64,000 bases of DNA from Haloarcula mannanilytica (GTDB taxonomy: Archaea; Halobacteriota; Halobacteria; Halobacteriales; Haloarculaceae). The position numbers and the translations under genes are program-made. Shown here one piece after another: positions 27,055 to 35,172 of the stretch (position 1 is the first letter of the stretch; each line of letters begins with the position of its first letter). Under the pieces are notes generated by a model, which saw only the letters and a program-made list of their open reading frames with translations, did not search any database and was not told the origin of the DNA. The stretch spans positions 235,542 to 299,541 of the forward strand of contig NZ_BIXZ01000004.1 in NCBI RefSeq assembly GCF_005406125.1, given 5' to 3'.

Positions 27055-28851
27055 ATGTCCCAGTCCTCAGAGACGACTATGGTAGCAGGAGATCTTGTGC
27101 TGACGGGGCTGATGGCCGTCCTCCTCGTCGGCGTCGCCGCGCTTCTCACCCGTGTCGAGAACTGGCGGTCGTACACGCCGCTGGCGGGTGGCGGGGCCGT
27201 CACGAGGGACGAAGGGGCGGTCATCAACCGGGAAAAGCCCGCAGGTATCATTCGCTGGCTAACCACCGTCGACCACAAGGACATCGGCCTGTTGTACGGT
27301 GTGTACGCAGTCATCGCCTTGGCCGTCGGTGGCATCATGGCGATGCTCATCCGCATCCAGCTCGTCGTCCCAGGTGGCGCAATCTTGGGCAACAACGCCT
27401 ACAACTCCATCCTGACGAGCCACGGCATCACGATGTTGTTCCTGTTCGGGACGCCGATCATCGCGGCGTTCGCGAACTACTTCATCCCGCTGCTCATCGG
27501 GGCCGATGACATGGCGTTCCCGCGTATCAACGCCATCGCGTTCTGGATCCTTCCGCCCGCCGCGTTGCTCATCTGGGCCGGCTTCTTCCTCGCGCCGGTG
27601 ACCGAGAATATGATCGAGCCGGCCCGCACGGCCTGGACGATGTACACGCCGCTGTCGGTCGAACAGCAAAACCCCGGCGTCGACCTCATGTTGCTGGGGC
27701 TGCATCTCTCCGGTATCGGTGCGACGATGGGAGCGGTCAACTTCATCGCGACCATCTTCACGGAACGAGATAACGATGTCAACTGGGCGAACCTCGACAT
27801 CTTCTCGTGGACGATCCTCACCCAGTCCGCGCTGATTCTGTTCGCCTTCCCGCTTCTCGGGAGCGCTATCGTGATGCTGCTGCTCGACCGGAACCTTCAG
27901 ACGACGTTCTTCGCCGTCGAGGGCGGCGGCCCGCTGCTGTGGCAGCACCTGTTCTGGTTCTTCGGTCACCCCGAGGTGTACATCCTCGTCCTGCCGCCGA
28001 TGGGACTTGTCAGCCTCATCCTACCGAAGTTCTCCGGCCGAAAGCTGTTCGGCTTCAAGTTCGTCGTCTACTCGACGCTCGCTATCGGCGTCCTCTCTTT
28101 CGGCGTCTGGGCCCACCACATGTTCTCGACGGGCATGGACCCGCGGCTTCGGGCGTCGTTCATGGCTGTCTCACTCGCAATCGCAATACCGAGCGCAGTC
28201 AAGACGTTCAACTGGATCACGACGATGTGGAACGGCCGACTCCGGCTGACGACGCCGATGCTGTTCTGTATCGGCTTCGTCTCGAACTTCATCATCGGCG
28301 GCGTCACGGGCGTGTTCCTCGCCTCGATTCCCGTCGACATGATCCTCCACGACACCTACTACGTCGTGGGTCACTTCCACTACATCGTGATGGGCGCTAT
28401 CGGCTTTGCGGCCTTCGCCGGCATCTACTACTGGTTCCCAGTGTTCACCGGACGGATGTACCAGCGCACGCTCGGCAAGGCCCACTTCTGGCTCTCGATG
28501 GTCGGGACCAACATCACGTTCTTCGCGATGCTTGCACTGGGCTATCTGGGCATGCCGCGACGCTACGCCACCTACCAGTTCGACGGCGCTATCGCGCCGC
28601 TGACGCAGGTGGCGACGTTCCACCAGCTCGCAACCGTCGGTGCGGTCATCCTGTTCATCGGCCAGCTGTTCTTCGTCTGGAACATCGTCCAGTCCTGGCT
28701 TGAAGGGCCGAAAGTCGAGGACGGCGATCCGTGGAACCTCGAACAGGACGGCATGCTGGACCGCGAGTTCCAGTGGTTCGACGAGCAACTCGAAGCCGAG
28801 GAACCGGAGAAAGACCCATCCCTGCTCGCTGACGGCGGACAGGAAGACTAG
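27055..28851 (+). CDS. coxA: Cytochrome c oxidase subunit I (heme-copper oxidase, A type)
   Basis: 598 residues, twelve to thirteen helices. Heme ligand in SHGITMLFLFGTP, the helix VI motif FFGHPEVYILVLP with the His and Tyr that are cross-linked at CuB, the CuB histidine pair in VWAHHMFSTG, and VVGHFHYIVMGAIG with two further heme ligands. GHPEVY marks the A-type proton-pumping group. It takes electrons from halocyanin- or cytochrome-like donors to oxygen. Subunits II and III are not in the window. A TTG lies 6 nt upstream of the chosen ATG, at 27049. Confidence 0.95.
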   Translation: MSQSSETTMVAGDLVLTGLMAVLLVGVAALLTRVENWRSYTPLAGGGAVTRDEGAVINREKPAGIIRWLTTVDHKDIGLLYGVYAVIALAVGGIMAMLIRIQLVVPGGAILGNNAYNSILTSHGITMLFLFGTPIIAAFANYFIPLLIGADDMAFPRINAIAFWILPPAALLIWAGFFLAPVTENMIEPARTAWTMYTPLSVEQQNPGVDLMLLGLHLSGIGATMGAVNFIATIFTERDNDVNWANLDIFSWTILTQSALILFAFPLLGSAIVMLLLDRNLQTTFFAVEGGGPLLWQHLFWFFGHPEVYILVLPPMGLVSLILPKFSGRKLFGFKFVVYSTLAIGVLSFGVWAHHMFSTGMDPRLRASFMAVSLAIAIPSAVKTFNWITTMWNGRLRLTTPMLFCIGFVSNFIIGGVTGVFLASIPVDMILHDTYYVVGHFHYIVMGAIGFAAFAGIYYWFPVFTGRMYQRTLGKAHFWLSMVGTNITFFAMLALGYLGMPRRYATYQFDGAIAPLTQVATFHQLATVGAVILFIGQLFFVWNIVQSWLEGPKVEDGDPWNLEQDGMLDREFQWFDEQLEAEEPEKDPSLLADGGQED

Positions 28852-28922
28852 CCGACGCCGCTGTTTTTTCGACGCGTACGTGTTTCTGCTGGGACCCAGC
28901 AGTCGGACTGTTGACGGCCCCG

Positions 28923-29015
28923 TCAGCTCGCGCCGGAGACGAGCACCATAGCTGTCACGAACATCATGAGCGCGATCCCCGACAGGACGAGAAACAGCAG
29001 TTCCTTCTGGGACAT
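28923..29015 (-). CDS. 30-residue single-helix membrane peptide
   Basis: A short ORF on the minus strand (ATG 29015, TGA 28923-28925) encoding MSQKELL followed by one hydrophobic helix and a short SGAS tail. Such micro-proteins occur beside haloarchaeal respiratory genes. It lies between coxA and the next plus-strand gene. Codon use is GC-rich; the call is tentative. Confidence 0.5.
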   Translation of the reverse strand: MSQKELLFLVLSGIALMMFVTAMVLVSGAS

Positions 29016-29073
29016 ACGATACCTTGGGGGCGGAAGTGAAAAAGGCTAATCGTCTCGGGACCCTCTCTCCCAC

Positions 29074-29343
29074 ATGAGCGACCAAGTCGACGGCCGGTCC
29101 GGGCGGAAAATCGTCGTTCGGCTGTACGCCAGCATCGTCGTGCTCGCCGGCGTCATGGGGTTCGTGCTGGGGAGCATCCGCCCGGAGAACCTCCAGCCTG
29201 AGCTGTTCGGATTCATTTCGCTCCCGCCGACGCCGTTTGGCGTCGCAGTGTACGGATTCATAACAGTTGGAGTTGGTCTCGGCCTGTTGCTCGGCCTCGT
29301 GATGTACGTCTCCGAGCGGGTCGACGAGACGACACCGAACTAG
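29074..29343 (+). CDS. Small two-helix membrane protein downstream of coxA
   Basis: 89 residues, N-terminus DQVDGRSGRKIVVRLYAS with basic residues before the first helix (about 15-36), a loop with FGFISLPPTPFG, and a second helix (about 58-80). It looks like haloarchaeal DUF7520-like proteins. Its stop overlaps by 4 nt the stop of the mutase gene, which runs the other way. Confidence 0.7.
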   Translation: MSDQVDGRSGRKIVVRLYASIVVLAGVMGFVLGSIRPENLQPELFGFISLPPTPFGVAVYGFITVGVGLGLLLGLVMYVSERVDETTPN

Positions 29344-31043
29344 GCCACGGTCGCCGTTTCCTGATAGCTGCCGTACTCGGCTTCGAAGACGGCCATGATC
29401 TCGCCCATCGTCGCGTAGGCTTTCACCGCATCAACGATGACCGGCATGACGTTCCCGCCGTCTGTGATCACTTGCTGCAGCTCGTCGAGCGCCGCTTCCA
29501 CGGCCGCCTCGTCCCGGTCCGCCTTGACCGTTGCGAGCCTGTCCCGCTGGCGCTCCTGCACGTCCTCGTCGACGGTCAGAATCTCGGGTTCGGTGTCCTC
29601 TTCGACGGTGTACTTGTTGACGCCGACGACAACTTCCTCATCGTTCTCGACGCGCTCCTGGTACTCGTAAGCGGCGTCCTGAATCTCGCGCTGGAAGTAG
29701 CCGTCCTGAATCCCCCGGATGACGCCGTCGCGGACCGATCCATCGCCGAGTTCGTCCCTGATATGTGTGATGTAGGCCATCGCCTGCTCCTCGATATCGT
29801 CTGTTAGCGACTCGACGGCGAAACTGCCGCCCATCGGGTCGACGATGTCGGCGGCTCCCGACTCCTCTGCGATTATCTGCTGGGTCCGGAGGGCGACCCG
29901 CACCGCTTGCTCGGACGGGAGCGCCAGCGCCTCGTCGAAGCTGTTGGTGTGGAGACTCTGGGTTCCGCCGAAGACGCCGGCGAGGGCCTGAATCGTCACG
30001 CGGACGATGTTGTTCAGCGGCTGCTGGGCTGTCAGTGACTGCCCGGCGGTCTGGGTGTGGAACTTCAACTGTTTGCTCTCCTTGGCCTCGGCGCCGTACC
30101 AGTCGTCCATCACGCGGGCGTAGATGCGCCGGGCCGCGCGGAATTTCGCGATTTCCTCGAAAATGGAGTTGTGAGAGTTGAAAAAAAAGGAGAGCTGCGG
30201 GGCGAACTCGTCGATATCGAGACCTCGGTCCAAGCAGTCCTCGACGTAGGCGAAGCCGTCCGCCAGCGTAAAAGCGAGTTCCTGCACGGCGGTCGAGCCA
30301 GCCTCACGAATATGATACCCCGACACTGAGATGGGCTTGAACTTCGGGGTTTCCTGACTGGCGAACTCAATCGTGTCGGTGACGAGCTTCAGCGACGGCT
30401 CCGGCGGAATGACCCACTCCTTCTGTGCGATGAACTCCTTGAACATGTCGTTCTGGAGCGTCCCGCGGATCTCCGCACGGGGGACGCCCTGCTGGTCGGC
30501 CAGCGCGATATACATCGCATAGATGACCGGCGCACTGGGGTTGATCGTGAAGGAGGTCGACACCTCAGCGAGGTCGATGCCGTCGAAGAGTCGCTCCATG
30601 TCCGCGAGCGTGTCGACGGCGACACCCTCCTTGCCTACCTCGCCGTCGGCCATCACGTCGTCGGAGTCGATGCCCATCAGCGTCGGCATGTCGAAGGCAG
30701 TCGATAGCCCAGTCTGGCCCTCATCGATGAGATAGTGGAACCGCTCGTTGGTCTCATCGGCAGTGCCAAAGCCCGCGAACTGCCGCATGGTCCAGGGCCG
30801 ACCGCGGTACATCGTCGGGTAGACGCCGCGGGTGAACGGCTCCTCGCCGGGGAAGCCGATGTCGTCCTCGTAGTCGATATCGTCGACATCGAGCAGGGTG
30901 TAGAGCCTGTCTACATCCAGATTCGACACGGTCGCGAAGCGGTCCTTGCGTTCGCCGTAAGCGTCCAGTACGGGGTCGAGCGTCTCCGATTCCCACTCGT
31001 CTTTCCGCTCGCGGATGCGCTGGAGGTCCGACTCGTCGAACAT
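29340..31043 (-). CDS. Methylmalonyl-CoA mutase large subunit
   Basis: 567 residues. Typical beginning of the catalytic TIM barrel: [21 protein letters not shown], and the substrate segment [21 protein letters not shown]; later [22 protein letters not shown] and the end region [15 protein letters not shown]. The cobalamin-binding domain is absent, as in the archaeal and clostridial split enzymes; the small B12 subunit must be elsewhere. It isomerises (R)-methylmalonyl-CoA and succinyl-CoA in propionyl-CoA metabolism. Start ATG 31043 fits family length; a frame-compatible ATG is at 31070. Confidence 0.88.
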   Translation of the reverse strand: MFDESDLQRIRERKDEWESETLDPVLDAYGERKDRFATVSNLDVDRLYTLLDVDDIDYEDDIGFPGEEPFTRGVYPTMYRGRPWTMRQFAGFGTADETNERFHYLIDEGQTGLSTAFDMPTLMGIDSDDVMADGEVGKEGVAVDTLADMERLFDGIDLAEVSTSFTINPSAPVIYAMYIALADQQGVPRAEIRGTLQNDMFKEFIAQKEWVIPPEPSLKLVTDTIEFASQETPKFKPISVSGYHIREAGSTAVQELAFTLADGFAYVEDCLDRGLDIDEFAPQLSFFFNSHNSIFEEIAKFRAARRIYARVMDDWYGAEAKESKQLKFHTQTAGQSLTAQQPLNNIVRVTIQALAGVFGGTQSLHTNSFDEALALPSEQAVRVALRTQQIIAEESGAADIVDPMGGSFAVESLTDDIEEQAMAYITHIRDELGDGSVRDGVIRGIQDGYFQREIQDAAYEYQERVENDEEVVVGVNKYTVEEDTEPEILTVDEDVQERQRDRLATVKADRDEAAVEAALDELQQVITDGGNVMPVIVDAVKAYATMGEIMAVFEAEYGSYQETATVA

Positions 31044-31121
31044 GCCTTCGTGTTTGTCATCATTTAGCAAGAAGGTTCGGGCGACCAGGTTTCGCGTTCC
31101 CAGAAGCAGGTAGACGCGGGA

Positions 31122-31913
31122 TCAGTCCTGCAGTCGCTCCGTCGTCTGGACGAGCGGGTGATGCGCGTAATCGACGACTTCGATGTCGCCGATGGACTCC
31201 AGGTCGGAGTCCGCGGCAGTTTCGGCCATGCCGAGTTCGACCGTCTCGTCGAGGACGATGACGTAGGCGTCCATCTCGTCGACATCCAGCCGTACAGCGG
31301 CTTTCACGCGGTGGTGGCCGTCCGCCAGCAGGAGGTCCCCGCCGTTGTCAATGACGACCAGCGGCTCCGCAAGCCCGCGTTCGAGTTCGTACACCCGGCC
31401 TTCGAGTTCGTCGGCGTACACCGTCGTCTGTGTCGGTGTCAGGTCGTCGAGTTGCACCTCTCGGCGATCCTCGTGTGTCGTGATCCCGTGGATGTTCTCA
31501 AGCGTCCGGCTGAGTTTGTCCACCTTCCCCGGGGTCGCTCGCTCGATATGAGAGCGGATCACATCGGCGTTCGAGATGATGCCGACCAGGTGGCCGGCGT
31601 CGTCGACGACCGGGAGCTTCTGGATGCCCGACCGCAAGATGACGCGCGCGGCGTCTTGGACGGCCATGTCCGGATGCGCCACGAGAATATCGTCGGTCAT
31701 CACGCGGAACATCGGCTCGTGGTCTTCCGCGAGCAGCAGGTCGCGCGCGCTGACGAATCCCTCGACGCGGCGGCCGTCAGTCACCGGAAAGCCGCTAAAG
31801 TGGTCGTTCTCGGCGATGCGTCGGGCGACCTCTCCGACGGTGTCGTCGAGTTCGACGGTGGCAACCTCCCGCGTCATGTAGTCTCCGACCGTCGGTCGAC
31901 TCGATTCCTCCAT
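31122..31913 (-). CDS. Two-CBS domain protein fused to a ParB-like domain
   Basis: 263 residues. Two CBS repeats: YMTREVATVELDDTVGEVARRIAENDHFSGFPV and ILVAHPDMAVQDAARVILRSGIQKLPVVD. After about residue 135 comes a ParB/Srx-like domain with LADGHHRVKAAVRLDVDEMDAYVIV. CBS pairs bind adenine nucleotides. The ParB-like part may bind or act on nucleotides or DNA. The order fits a signal-responsive enzyme or regulator. ATG at 31913; the frame opens at 31940. Confidence 0.82.
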   Translation of the reverse strand: MEESSRPTVGDYMTREVATVELDDTVGEVARRIAENDHFSGFPVTDGRRVEGFVSARDLLLAEDHEPMFRVMTDDILVAHPDMAVQDAARVILRSGIQKLPVVDDAGHLVGIISNADVIRSHIERATPGKVDKLSRTLENIHGITTHEDRREVQLDDLTPTQTTVYADELEGRVYELERGLAEPLVVIDNGGDLLLADGHHRVKAAVRLDVDEMDAYVIVLDETVELGMAETAADSDLESIGDIEVVDYAHHPLVQTTERLQD

Positions 31914-31951
31914 CGGCCCAGCGTTCTCGACCGACGGCAAAAAAGGCTCGC

Positions 31952-33682
31952 CTACGACGAGTCGGCGTCGTCAGGTTCGACGAGTGATTCTGTGTCGCCC
32001 GTCTCGTCGTCCGCCGCATCCGTCGCATCACCGTCCACTGTATCCGTCGTGGCCTCGTCCACTGTATCCGTCTCGTCGTCCGTCGTGGCCTCGTCCACCG
32101 CATCCGCTGCGGTGCCGTTCCAGTCCCATTCGGTTTCGGTATCCGACGCGTCAGGCCCGTCGCGAGCTGTCACGATGTCGGTCTCGCCGTCTTGCCCGAG
32201 CGCCGTCGGTTCCGTGAACGCGGCTACATCGTAGTCAGAGCGCGCGTAGACGTGCCCGAGCAGCCGGTGGGACCGTGACTGGATAGCGTCGAGAAACCGG
32301 TCCGAGACGATAGAGCGGACGATATCCTCCAGTGACTCCTCGCGCTCGTCAACGGTATCCATCACTCCCAGGTCGATCTGTGCGCCCGCCATGTCGGCGT
32401 GGCCGCCCGCGGAGCCGATCTGTCCGAAGGCGTCCCGCAGGGCCTCACCCAGGTCGATGTCCGCTCCGCGCGCCCGTGCGGAGGCGTAAATCGTCCCGTC
32501 GATGACGCCGTACACCATCGTCGCCTGGACGCCTTCGAGGTCGAGCAGCCTGTCGGCCGCCTGCGCGAGCGCGTCCCGGTCGCCGATCTCGCCGACGCAG
32601 GTCAGGAGCACCGACCCCTCCTGTTCGCGGTTCGTGATCGCGCGGCCGATGACCGACAGCGTCTCCGGGCTGACGCTCGGGTCCTCGATCCGCTGGAGCG
32701 TCGCCATATCGGCGTTCGTCACGAGATGCGCGGCGGCCTCGAAGTCCGCCGCGACGACCTCCCGCCGGAAATCCTTCGTATCGACCTGAATTCCAAACAG
32801 CAGCCCCGTCGCGATTGGCGTCGGAATGTCGATGTCGAACCGCTGGAGGTAGTCCACGAGCAGCGTACTCGTCGCTCCGACACTGCTCCGAAGGTCGACG
32901 TAGCGGGCTTCGATCGGGACACGCGGCGGGTGGTGATCGATGACGATGTCGATAGGGGTATCGGACGGGAGTTGGTCGTTGACGCCGGCCCGCGAGTGAT
33001 CGACGAGCGCGAACCCGTCGAACGCCGCCAGTTCGTCCGGCGAATCGGCATCGAGGTTCAGGAGGTCGAACTCGAGGAGGTTCACGAACGCCCGGTTCTC
33101 CTGGTGAGAGATCTCCCCGTAGTAACAGACCGTCACCTCGCAGCCGGCCCGTTCCGCGAGCGCGCCGAGGGCGACAGCGCTGGCGATCGCGTCCGGGTCG
33201 GGGTTGTCGTGGGTGACGACGGCAAGGTGGTCGTCAATCGTCCGCAGTACCTGATTGAGCTGTCTGGCCCGCGTCCCCTCGTCACCGATAGAGTTGGCGA
33301 TGTGATCGGTGATGACTGCTTGCGGATCGAGCACGCGATCCGCCACGCCGTCGAGTCGGTCGTGCTGGTCGGCCGTCGCGCCGCGACCGGCGTAGGCGAA
33401 GAGAAACGCGTCGGGGAAGCAGTCACGAGCGGCCGCCGCCGCCGCAGCGTTCTGTTCGGGGTCCTCGCTGGCGACGATGACACTCTCGGGCTGGACATCG
33501 AGATCAGCGAGAACAACTGGATCGGACTGGTCGGCTTCAAGCACGTTGATACCGTCCGCCCGAAGCGTTTCAGCGCGGTGCTCGTCCTGTGTCACAACCG
33601 TCAGGTCGCCGCGATCATCGCTAATCCCGTTGAGAAGATCAGCGGCCGTCGGCCCGAGTCCGAGCACCAGCCGAGAAAGCAT
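31952..33682 (-). CDS. TrkA-N / DHH phosphoesterase fusion protein with acidic tail
   Basis: 576 residues. N-terminal NAD-binding-like TrkA-N domain (LVLGLGPTAADLL) to about 130. Then a DHH phosphoesterase: VVTHDNPDPDAIASAVALGAL (about 150-170), IDIVIDHHPPRV (DHH motif), and a DHHA1-like C-terminal segment with SAGGHADMAGAQID. These enzymes hydrolyse short oligonucleotides or cyclic dinucleotide products. The last ~75 residues are a Thr/Asp-rich acidic tail with repeated DEATTD units. The DNA of the tail has near-repeats at 32030-32110. Confidence 0.82.
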   Translation of the reverse strand: MLSRLVLGLGPTAADLLNGISDDRGDLTVVTQDEHRAETLRADGINVLEADQSDPVVLADLDVQPESVIVASEDPEQNAAAAAAARDCFPDAFLFAYAGRGATADQHDRLDGVADRVLDPQAVITDHIANSIGDEGTRARQLNQVLRTIDDHLAVVTHDNPDPDAIASAVALGALAERAGCEVTVCYYGEISHQENRAFVNLLEFDLLNLDADSPDELAAFDGFALVDHSRAGVNDQLPSDTPIDIVIDHHPPRVPIEARYVDLRSSVGATSTLLVDYLQRFDIDIPTPIATGLLFGIQVDTKDFRREVVAADFEAAAHLVTNADMATLQRIEDPSVSPETLSVIGRAITNREQEGSVLLTCVGEIGDRDALAQAADRLLDLEGVQATMVYGVIDGTIYASARARGADIDLGEALRDAFGQIGSAGGHADMAGAQIDLGVMDTVDEREESLEDIVRSIVSDRFLDAIQSRSHRLLGHVYARSDYDVAAFTEPTALGQDGETDIVTARDGPDASDTETEWDWNGTAADAVDEATTDDETDTVDEATTDTVDGDATDAADDETGDTESLVEPDDADSS

Positions 33683-33717
33683 ACCGTGCAGTCAGCGCTG
33701 GAGCGTCTAAAAACCCG

Positions 33718-34146
33718 TCACTTCAGCCGTTCCTGGAGAAACGACGGATGTGCGGCGGTAACGCCGTCAAGGGCCAGAATCTTGTCCTCGATCACATCCG
33801 CTAGAGAGTCCCCGTCCATCGCTCGGACCTCCGCCATCAGCATGTGGTCGCCACTGGAGGTGTACAGTTCTTCCATCTCCGGGATCTCCTTGAGGTTCCG
33901 CGTAGCCTCGACGTAGCAATCGCTGGCGATGTCGATGCCGACCAGTGCAATCGACTGGCCCGCCAGTTTCTTCGGGTCGACATCGGCGGAGTACCCGACG
34001 ATGACGCCTTCCTCTTCGAGTTTCTGGATGTACTTCCGCACTGTCGGCTTCGATACGTCGGCTCGTTCCGCGATTTCTGCGTAGGAGGCCTGTGCGTCCT
34101 CTTCAAGGACCGACAGGATTCGACGCTCCGTGGACTCGGCGCTCAT
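33718..34146 (-). CDS. Lrp/AsnC family transcriptional regulator
   Basis: 142 residues. HTH: RRILSVLEEDAQASYAEIAERADVSKPTVRKYIQKLEEEGVIVGYSADVDP. Then the RAM/ACT-like ligand domain with ALVGIDIAS and YTSSGDHMLMAEVRAMD. It lies just downstream of a DHH gene and divergent from nothing; porB follows upstream on the same strand at 84 bp distance. Likely responds to an amino acid or related metabolite; target unknown. Confidence 0.88.
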   Translation of the reverse strand: MSAESTERRILSVLEEDAQASYAEIAERADVSKPTVRKYIQKLEEEGVIVGYSADVDPKKLAGQSIALVGIDIASDCYVEATRNLKEIPEMEELYTSSGDHMLMAEVRAMDGDSLADVIEDKILALDGVTAAHPSFLQERLK

Positions 34147-34230
34147 GGACTATTCTTTTCGGTGCATGAAAAAATATCTTCCGAACCAGAAACCCACGTT
34201 CGGTAGGTATCGGAAGTCCGCCCGCGACGC

Positions 34231-35169
34231 TTACTTGTGGTGTTCGAGGAGGTTGTCGTAGGTCCGCTCCCACTCGGCGTCCTCGTCGAAGTACCGCTCT
34301 GCGAGCGGTTCCTCGGGCATCTCGCCGATCTGGCGCTTCTCCTCGCCGTAGGAGGGACGCTCGTCTTCGATGTACATCCGACCGGTCAGCACTTCACCTT
34401 CGTACAGTCGCTCCTCGGTCTTTCGCATCATCTCGGCGGCTTCCGCGCGGTCCGAGACATCGAAGTCGAACTCGTCGGACTGCTGAACGTCCGTGTACGG
34501 GACGTAGTGTTTCGCGTCCTTGTTCCAGGTGGGACACTGGGTCAGGAAATCGATGTGCGCGAAACCGTCGTGTTCGATGGCCTCGGCGATGATCTCCTTG
34601 GCCTGGTTCGGGTTGACCGCTGCCGTGCGAGCGATGTAGGTCGCACCGGCGTTGAGCTGCTGGGACAGCGGCCGGATCGGCGACTTCGCCGACCCGTGGG
34701 GCTGTGTCTTGGACTTGTGGCCCTTCGGGGACGTGGGCGAGGTCTGGCCCTTGGTCAGCCCGAAGATCTCGTTGTTGAACACGATGTACGTCATATCGTG
34801 GTTCTCACGGGCCGTGTGGATGGTGTGGTTCCCACCGATACCGTAGCCGTCGCCGTCCCCACCAGCCGCGATGACTTCGAGGTTGGGGTTGGCGAGCTTC
34901 GCGGCCCGGGCGACGGGCAGCGAGCGGCCGTGGATGGTGTGGAAGCCGTAGCTGTTGAAGTAGCTGTTGAGCTTGCCGGAACAGCCGATACCGGTAAACA
35001 GCGCGACCTCGTCGGGGTTCTTGCCGACCTCCGGCATGGCCTGCTTGAGCGCCTTGAGGACGCCGAAGTCGCCACAGCCCGGACACCAGGTCGCCTGCGG
35101 TTCGATACCGGGTGTGAACTCATCGCGCTCGATCTCGCGGTCGTCGTTGATTGCTGAGAATGCACTCAT
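34231..35169 (-). CDS. porB: 2-oxoacid:ferredoxin oxidoreductase beta subunit (probably pyruvate)
   Basis: 312 residues. TPP-binding layout: WCPGCGDFGVLKALKQAM (first cysteines for Fe-S), GIGCSGKLNSY, GGDGDGYGIGG and FNNEIFGLTKGQTSPTSP, and CPTWNKDAKHYV. Length and sequence features match the haloarchaeal PorB rather than the shorter KorB form. It decarboxylates the oxoacid and passes electrons to ferredoxin. It follows the alpha subunit gene with a 3-bp gap, so they are one operon. The oxoacid assignment is inferred. Confidence 0.8.
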   Translation of the reverse strand: MSAFSAINDDREIERDEFTPGIEPQATWCPGCGDFGVLKALKQAMPEVGKNPDEVALFTGIGCSGKLNSYFNSYGFHTIHGRSLPVARAAKLANPNLEVIAAGGDGDGYGIGGNHTIHTARENHDMTYIVFNNEIFGLTKGQTSPTSPKGHKSKTQPHGSAKSPIRPLSQQLNAGATYIARTAAVNPNQAKEIIAEAIEHDGFAHIDFLTQCPTWNKDAKHYVPYTDVQQSDEFDFDVSDRAEAAEMMRKTEERLYEGEVLTGRMYIEDERPSYGEEKRQIGEMPEEPLAERYFDEDAEWERTYDNLLEHHK

Positions 35170-35172
35170 TGG

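Noticed and set aside
32399..33916. 505-residue plus-strand frame opposite the DHH gene
   Set aside because: Antisense reading of a GC-rich gene; the minus-strand frame has clear DHH and TrkA-N motifs.
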